DNA of 64,000 nt, from the NCBI GenBank assembly GCA_049487715.1, contig CP150552.1:248001-312000 (forward strand), written 5' to 3'. Positions 57,918-64,000 of the stretch are shown here, in pieces (within the stretch, counting starts at the first letter, position 1; every line of letters begins with the position of its first letter). The notes beneath the pieces were generated by a model. That model worked only from the letters and a program-made list of their open reading frames with translations, had not been told where the DNA came from and made no database searches. The stretch comes from Pycnococcus provasolii (taxonomy: Eukaryota; Chlorophyta; Pseudoscourfieldiophyceae; Pseudoscourfieldiales). The position numbers and the translations under genes are program-made.

Positions 57918-60411
57918 ATGGCGCCAATGTCTTTGTCCAAGACTAAGATCCTACGTCTTCTAATAGTAGTCCTGTTATTTGTACTGGCTTGCTTTATAGA
58001 AATATGTAGTGCAAATAAGCAAACTCCTCCTTCTTCTTGGGACCCTTCCTCCCCCCCTCATTCTCATTCTCATTCTCATTCTCCGCCTCATTCTCATTCT
58101 CCGCCTCATTCTCTCATCTTGATGAACTGCTCGTCCTCGTCATCCGTTCTAGGTTCGGGTAGGCTTGTTGACTCGTCACTCACATCACCATCAGCATCAG
58201 CATCCGCGTTTGTGTCACCGGCATGCTGCTCGTACTTGGAAACACACCCATCACGAGTCGAAGCCTTCTTAGCGCGATCAGGAAGAGACCTGCCATTCGA
58301 CGTCGGCATGTACACAGACTGCATACACCTCAAAGACGCCGCGCACTTCCTCGCCACATTCCTTGTGAGACCGGGATCCAACGTGTCGGGATTCAACTTC
58401 AACACCTTCTTTCCCATCGCGGAATTAGGCGTGTGCATGCCGGCGGCGTGCAACGACGACGACGTCGCGTTCGTCGTCAAGCAAATATTAAACCTCGTCG
58501 ACGGGAAGGACTTCAACAGAACGACAAACAACAACTTGGCCTTTCTCCACGGGACGCCGCTCGCGTCACTTCATTCCGACGACTTTCCACCCGTCGCGCT
58601 GCTGCGCGACTGCGACGTTCAAGTGACGTCGCAGCAGAACGACGCGCCGAGCAAGCCTGACTCGTACGGCGTGTGCGCGATGACTGTCACCGCGCTACTC
58701 GTCGCGCTCAGCCTTGGTTCTGCCGTGCTCGCGAACAACAAACCTGCAAGCACTGCACCAACTTCGGATGTAGAGCAGGCTTCTTCGACGGAGGCTGCTG
58801 GCGAACGACAGCTGCGCGAACCTCTCCTCGCATCGTCCGAGGCGTCATCTCCTCCTGCTCCTCCTGCTCAAACAACCACACCGACGTCACCGCAGTCGAA
58901 CAAAGTGATGCGCAACCTCGTCAAGTGCTTCGACATCTCGTACAGCTTTCAGAAGATGACGGCAGTTCCAGCAAAGAGCCCAACCGACTGCCTGAATGGT
59001 ATGCGCGTGCTCAGCATGCTGTGGATCATCATGGGGCACACGTTCATGATGCCCGCGGCGATTGCAGGCTTCGACAATCCGCTCGACGTGCTCTCGAATG
59101 ACTATGGTGCAAAGAACAGCTGGAAAATGCAGGCAATCCTAGGCGGCGAAATGTCCGTCGATACATTCTTCATGATGTCCGGCTTCCTCTTCATCTGGGT
59201 GTGTTACCCACAGGCGATGAAGACCAAATCTGGCCGCCTTCCGTACGCCGGAGTGGTGGCGCACCGGTACATGCGTATCACGCCGGCGCTGAGCTTTTGC
59301 CTCATGCTGTACTACAAGGTGTTTGCGTTCTACGGCAACGGGCCGTTCAATGCGCGATACGTGCACAGCATCAACCGACGATGCGACACGTCGTGGTGGA
59401 CTGAGCTACTGTACATCCAGAACTTTTATCCCTGGAATTCCGACGACGTCTGCATGGGATGGACATGGTACCTTGGCAACGACTTTATCTTTTTCCTCGT
59501 CAGTCCACTTTTCGTTATGCTGTTCACGAGCGGGGGGCATGGCAGCTAGTCCGCGTGCCAGGCATAGCAATGCCGTGGTGGGCACCGTGTTCCTTGTCGC
59601 GGCGATTGTCGGATGCACGATTGGGCAAATCTTCCTCGTGTACCGGCACAATCTCGGCGTCAATATCTTCGACTCACACTATGCTCGTTACACGTACTGG
59701 TCGTACAACAAGCCGTACACGAGATTTCCCGCGTGGGGCATTGGCATGCTCTGTGCGCTGTTTTGCAAGCTCGAATTTTCGCCACGCTCGTCGAGAACCG
59801 CTGCCGCGGAGGCGTCATCGCCAGCACCGGAGCAGGACAGCGACGGGCAGGAGGAGGAGCAGCAAGTTCAGCAGTCATACACAGGCATGGATATCCTGCG
59901 AAGTGTGCCGTCGAGCTGGCACCACGCCGTGGTTGTGCTCGCTGCAGGCACCATGGCCTACATCGTTCTCATCGTCACGGAGGACTTCAAGGGCAAGGGC
60001 AACAACTGGAGCGTCTTCCAGGAAATGCTGTGGCTCTCATTCGCACGGCCGATGTGGGCGCTGTGCTGCGGCGTGGTCACGCTCAGCTGTGCGACTGGGC
60101 ACGTTCCTCTCGTGAGCGACTTTCTTGGACACCCCATTTGGGTCGTGCCCGCGAGACTCACATTCAATGCATACCTCGTTCATCCCATAATCATCAAGTG
60201 CCTCGCGGGGAACATGACGAATTACTATCACTTCTCGTTCCAGGACGTCATGCATCGATGGTGCGGCAACTCCATTTATTCCTTCGCACTCGCCGCATGC
60301 GTATTTCTCCTCGTAGAGAGGCCGTGCATGAGCTTTCAAACACTTCTCATGAGCGCGACGAAGCGCCGCTCGTCGAAACGCACAACAGCCAGCGCACAAA
60401 CGACGCAATGA
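57918..60411 (+). CDS. NRF-6/acyltransferase-3 membrane protein, with a +1 frameshift in a G run
   Basis: The first frame starts at the ATG at 57918 and stops at 59549 (543 residues): signal peptide or anchor (LRLLIVVLLFVLACFIEICS), His/Ser/Pro-rich stretch, the Cys-bearing NRF domain (MYTDCIHLKDAAHFLATFLV, PIAELGVCMPAACNDD), then the acyltransferase-3 membrane domain (CLNGMRVLSMLWIIMGHTFM, GEMSVDTFFMMSGFLFIWV, WTWYLGNDFIFFLVSPLFVM). Just after SPLFVMLF the domain continues in the next frame (VVGTVFLVAAIVGCTIGQIF) to a TGA at 60411. The switch lies at a run of six G at 59531-59536; five G would restore one frame of about 830 residues. Homologues are nematode NRF-6 and plant/algal acyltransferases of unknown substrate. 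Confidence 0.8.
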
Positions 60412-60633
60412 ATTCTATTTTAACTTTCAATTATCAATGAACTTTATTTATAGTTTTTTTTTCCCTGAATTCTATTCTTATCTTTAATCTCCACTCCGCC
60501 TCATGGGAGATATCCCGACCTATTAGTAGGGTAAGATGCAAGATACTGCGCGGTGAATTAAGATTAGACTAGGAAATGGATCAAATCATATTTACGTAAG
60601 AATGGGAATAGTGATGAGTTGAGTGGTGTGGCC

Positions 60634-62769
60634 TTAGAAAACGAGCGAAGTGCGCGGCACTCGCGTGGGCGACGGCGAACCTGTTAACGGAGGTCCCACA
60701 AGTGCGACACCCACGTCAGAGGCAACCTTGCCAGCCCATCCCGGACGCCTTGCAGGCAAGCCTGGGTGCCGCTTGCGCGGTGCATCGCCTGCCGCCTTCA
60801 TCGATCTGACTTGACGGTGCGCCTCCGGTGCGGCTGCAGACTTGAAGTCACTCACACGCTTCGCGTCGAATTCCGCCACGGGCGCGTCGTCGACGCTGAG
60901 CTGAAGTGCACGCACGCGGCTCTTCGGCGAATCTTCAGGTTTGGCACCTCCAAAGAAGGTAGGAGCCTCTTCTGACTCTTTCGCAACACGCTCGTGCATG
61001 CCACCCTCCCCTCGCTTATCGTTCGCTTTGTGAAAAGCCGCACCGCCACCATCGACGCTCGAACGCACAAGCCCGTGACTAATCACGGGCTCTTCGCCCA
61101 CCGTCTGCGGCAGCGCTCCTCCGCGTGCAGCAGCGTCCATTCCATCATCCGCGGGGCGGCAGTCGCCCTTGCCTCGACCCTCGGGTGGTGGAGGCGCGTC
61201 TGCCTTGCGATCCGGCGGTGGCACGGACATCTTAGACTTCTTCGGCACATCTGATGGCAAAAAGTCCTTTCCAGCATTGCAAAGCAGCGCGATGCTCGCG
61301 CCGTAGCGAACTTCCTGTGCCGGCCCTTGCGGCACCTTCATCTCGATTCGGAGCGGCGCCACCCCGCTCGCGGGTGGTGGTGTGGGCATGAATTTCCCAT
61401 CTTGATTGGGCACGAGCAGATCGTGTGGCCGATTGCGACCAATGCCACGGAGGCGAGGTCCCAGCACTTCCACCATATTGCTCCCGGGCATCGGGTCGCG
61501 GTGCTTCTCCGCGCGCGTTTGCTGCTCCTTCAGAGATGCATTGTACAATCGCATCATCTCTGCCTGCCGCTCGTGTCCCTCGTGGCGCCGAACTAGCTTT
61601 TCCTCCTTCCGCAGTTGCTCCTGCTCCTCGCGGCGAATGCGACGCACGCGCGCGTACGCGCCTCGCTGCTTTTTGCGCAGCTCAGCCTTGGAAATAGCAT
61701 CATCGTTAAGGACACCTCCGTCACGGAAGCGAACGAAGCGCTCGGCATCATCCGCAAACGCGGGGTCGCCGATGAGCGGCTCGACAAGGGGTGGAAATTG
61801 CGCCAAACCAACGTCGACGCGACGAGAACTTCGCCCACTTCGCGGCGTCCAAGCGCTTCCAACCCCGGGAGTTGGCGCACTGCCGGCGACGAAACGTCCT
61901 TCCTCGCTCATCATGTGCGCGGCGCTCGCGAGCTGCTTTTCGAGCTCAAGCACGTCGCCAGACGCGCCGTCGAAGATGAAATCAGCACCGCCGATGAGTA
62001 GGTCGCGCGACTCGTCGTCCACCGTCGCGCAAGCCTCTTCTGACACCACGCCGCACTCCTTGAGCGCGTTGAAGAGCGCGACGCGCTCGTATGGGTTGGC
62101 TGGAAGCGCGGCGAAAGCCTCAGCGAGCGGTGCGGCTGACCTTGTCACAGGCCGCCCCACGGCGCGCGCGGCATCTGGCGCGTCTGCTACCGACGCCTTG
62201 CTCAGCTTGGTCGCCCTGCCCGTGTGGCTTCCGTGCCGCCGCACCACCTCTCGCAGCGCGAGCAGAAGCTGCCTTGTGTCGCGGTCAGCCTTGTCGTGTC
62301 GCCGATATCCACGAGCTCTCGCGCGCGCGGCGACGAGGTAGTCGTTTTCTCCTCGCCGCGGGCTTGCCTGTGTGCTGTGGACGCGTCTGCGTGGCGTTGC
62401 CCCGGACGCACTTCTCGCCGTCAGGTTTCCTTGTTCCGCCCTCGTGCGCGGACTCTCGAGCGGCGGTGGCGGCCCTCGAGCGGAGAGGAATCCTCCCGAG
62501 TTTGGCGCTCGCGGGCTTGCCAGATTGTTGACCCCCGTCAGCGGCACGCGCACGCGCGCTCTTGCTCCACCTCCCGACACGACGACGCGTCCTAGTTGCA
62601 GCGAAGGCAGCACGCCTCCTGCGTTATTTCGTCCAGATTTGGCGTTTGTGCTTTTGGTTTCTGTGACGACAAGGGACGACACGAGGTCCGCGCCTCCTTT
62701 ACTTTTTGTAGCTGCCGCTGGTTTCGCTGTAGGTGCCGCTGGTTTCGCGTTGGCCCTAGGTGCCGCCAT
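60634..62769 (-). CDS. Large disordered basic protein with central coiled coil
   Basis: 711 residues from the ATG at 62769. N-terminus Ala/Lys/Pro-rich, then Arg/Ser/Pro-rich disorder with RARARGYRRHDKADRDTRQL-type basic stretches. A more ordered acidic region lies at about 230-300 (FNALKECGVVSEEACATVDD). The central helix (about 370-430) is rich in Lys, Arg and Glu (KAELRKKQRGAYARVRRIRR, EEQEQLRKEEKLVRR). The rest is disordered with PPPPEGRGKGD and many Ser-Pro. No named family; Arg/Ser-Pro content and coiled coil suggest a cytoskeletal or nuclear scaffold, but that is a guess. Confidence 0.6.
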   Translation of the reverse strand: MAAPRANAKPAAPTAKPAAATKSKGGADLVSSLVVTETKSTNAKSGRNNAGGVLPSLQLGRVVVSGGGARARVRVPLTGVNNLASPRAPNSGGFLSARGPPPPLESPRTRAEQGNLTARSASGATPRRRVHSTQASPRRGENDYLVAARARARGYRRHDKADRDTRQLLLALREVVRRHGSHTGRATKLSKASVADAPDAARAVGRPVTRSAAPLAEAFAALPANPYERVALFNALKECGVVSEEACATVDDESRDLLIGGADFIFDGASGDVLELEKQLASAAHMMSEEGRFVAGSAPTPGVGSAWTPRSGRSSRRVDVGLAQFPPLVEPLIGDPAFADDAERFVRFRDGGVLNDDAISKAELRKKQRGAYARVRRIRREEQEQLRKEEKLVRRHEGHERQAEMMRLYNASLKEQQTRAEKHRDPMPGSNMVEVLGPRLRGIGRNRPHDLLVPNQDGKFMPTPPPASGVAPLRIEMKVPQGPAQEVRYGASIALLCNAGKDFLPSDVPKKSKMSVPPPDRKADAPPPPEGRGKGDCRPADDGMDAAARGGALPQTVGEEPVISHGLVRSSVDGGGAAFHKANDKRGEGGMHERVAKESEEAPTFFGGAKPEDSPKSRVRALQLSVDDAPVAEFDAKRVSDFKSAAAPEAHRQVRSMKAAGDAPRKRHPGLPARRPGWAGKVASDVGVALVGPPLTGSPSPTRVPRTSLVF

Positions 62770-64000
62770 ACCTACCTACCTCACTACCGCAAACTACCAA
62801 GTACTGTACCGAGTCCTGTACCTACAGTACCTACTGGACAGTGCGACGTCGAGGTGCCGCTGAGCGATGGCCCCCGAAGTGATGGGAAAAAGCCAGCCGG
62901 GCTGGTGATGGGTCCCCCTCTCCCTGCCCGTCCGCCCCGGGTAGGTAAATGCCCGTTCTTAAACTCCCCTCGCTCGGGGCTTCGAAGGCGCATTGCATGA
63001 TTCAGGGAACGCCCTTAACCCCCCGGCCGGCAACCCCACCTTGGGGGCATTTTTGGAGGAGCGGGATCCCCCCGGGAACCGGACGTGATTTCCCCGAAGC
63101 CCGGGGGGGAATTCCGGGAAGGCGAGCTCTCCCATCGAGCTCCCGGGATCGAGCGAGCTCCGTCGAGCTTCGGAGGGAGAACAGGGGGCCCACCCAACTC
63201 CCAAGGGGGAGAGAGCTCGAAAAGAGGTCGGAGGGGCCCCGTTAATAGTACTTAGGAAGTGGAACACCTGTCCCCTGGCACCTGGGTTAGGGTTAGGGTT
63301 AGGGTTAGGGTTACGGTTAGGTGGGGGCCATGGATGGACAAAAGCATACGTTCGTGCCGTGGTCAGAACAGAGACAAACTGGTACCTCTATACCACTCTA
63401 TGTATGGGTAGTCTAGGGAAAGGTTGCAACATCTGTTGATAGACTACCTAAAGGTATAGGGAACTGCCGCTTCTCCCCTGGGGTGCCAGGCGGGAGTGGT
63501 CATGTTAACCCTGGACCTAAGTACCCACTGTTCAGGTTCTGACTTCTGACCACGGCTCATTCTTTTGTGTGGTGCTTTTGTATGGCCCCTACCGGCCTTA
63601 CCAGGTACTCGGGTAGGTGGAACCTCAGGGTTTTCTCCTGAGAGTTCGTGCCTGGACAGGGTTTTCTCCTCCCGCCAGCCCGCCCTCCCTGGCTGCCTGG
63701 GCACCGCTCCCTGCTCAAGTGCTCAGCAGTCAGCACCTGTGCTCAGCGTTGCAACGTTGCGACGAAGGGCGCCCCGAGGCGTGACTTTTTCAGCAACCGA
63801 CAGCCTCTCCGACAGCCTCCGTCAGCCTTATGGGCGGTGCCAAGTTTTGATTGGCCTCAGTCCATCATGCGGTAATAAAGGGAGGTGATGAGGCAATATG
63901 TACATGGATCGCGACAGCAGCTGATTCATTCTTCTCCTGACCTGATATCAGCCTGAAAGGAGCCTGCTTGCTTCCTTTCCTGCCAAACCAACGAAACCTG
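62770..64000. other. Intergenic region with TTAGGG array and GC-rich repeat words
   Basis: Upstream of the 62769 start, with TACAGTA/TACTGTA words (about 62798-62836). GC-rich words with GGATCCCCCCGGGAACC and GAGCTC motifs fill 62990-63240. Four TTAGGG units plus variants lie at 63287-63322. The rest to the right edge shows no recognisable frame; the next gene is probably beyond the window. Confidence 0.55.

Noticed and set aside
59495-59553. Possible 47-nt intron (GTCAGT...GGCAG) in the acyltransferase-3 gene
   Set aside because: Splicing would lead into the wrong frame (LVRVPGIAMPWW), not the frame that carries the membrane domain.
62770-64000. Several 60-100-codon frames near the right edge
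   Set aside because: They overlap each other in GC-rich repeat sequence and show no recognisable motif.
1-64000. tRNA, rRNA or CRISPR loci
   Set aside because: I looked for B-box-like GTTCRAxxC words in spacers and regular repeat-spacer arrays and found none convincing; without a covariance search small RNA genes could still be missed.

Overview
The window is nuclear DNA from a compact, GC-rich, intron-poor eukaryote, most likely a unicellular green-lineage alga. It holds about 24 protein genes in 64 kb, and nearly all are single long reading frames. The clues to a green lineage are a SnRK2-like kinase, a type II (AVP2-like) H+-pyrophosphatase, the plant-type lycopene-cyclase-like flavoprotein (At2g32640 family), a SHAQKYF-class MYB factor and short arrays of the plant telomere heptamer TTTAGGG. 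An epsilon-tubulin gene points to centrioles or basal bodies, so a flagellate or a lineage with a flagellate stage. A prasinophyte-grade alga fits best, but this placement is inference. Only two introns could be defined with confidence (in CCT2 and in EMC5).

Layout. 0-9.3 kb: an RCC1-repeat protein cut by the left edge, a SnRK2-like kinase, a GNAT acetyltransferase, a small array of near-identical RCC1-like repeats, an acidic repeat protein and a small frameshifted gene. 9.7-18.9 kb: a DnaJ protein, the H+-pyrophosphatase, chaperonin CCT2 and a cytochrome P450. 19-36.2 kb: a chromate-type transporter, the PIN-domain rRNA-processing protein UTP23, a divergent ARF-like GTPase, the MYB factor, a propeller-like unknown, the lycopene-cyclase-like protein, a metaxin, an LRR protein and a choline-transporter-like protein. 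36.6-40.8 kb: a transposon pocket with a decayed DDE transposon of about 3.25 kb, bounded by 30-bp inverted repeats and TA, followed by an element of about 0.8 kb bounded by CACTA inverted repeats and TTAA. 41-64 kb: a two-TM protein, a coiled-coil protein, an LMF1-IQ-LRR fusion, a very large fusion of an XPG/PIN-like domain to a superfamily 2 helicase, epsilon-tubulin, a RING protein, EMC5, a frameshifted NRF-6/acyltransferase-3 membrane protein, a disordered basic protein and a final gene-free kilobase.

The genes are mostly unrelated housekeeping and membrane functions and form no obvious pathway. The common thread is architectural: tightly packed divergent and convergent pairs whose shared 5' regions repeatedly carry short telomere-like arrays (TTAGGG/TTTAGGG or CCCTAA). 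The two most unusual proteins are the 1585-residue nuclease-like/helicase fusion (48201-52958) and the lipase-maturation-factor/IQ/LRR fusion (44973-48134).
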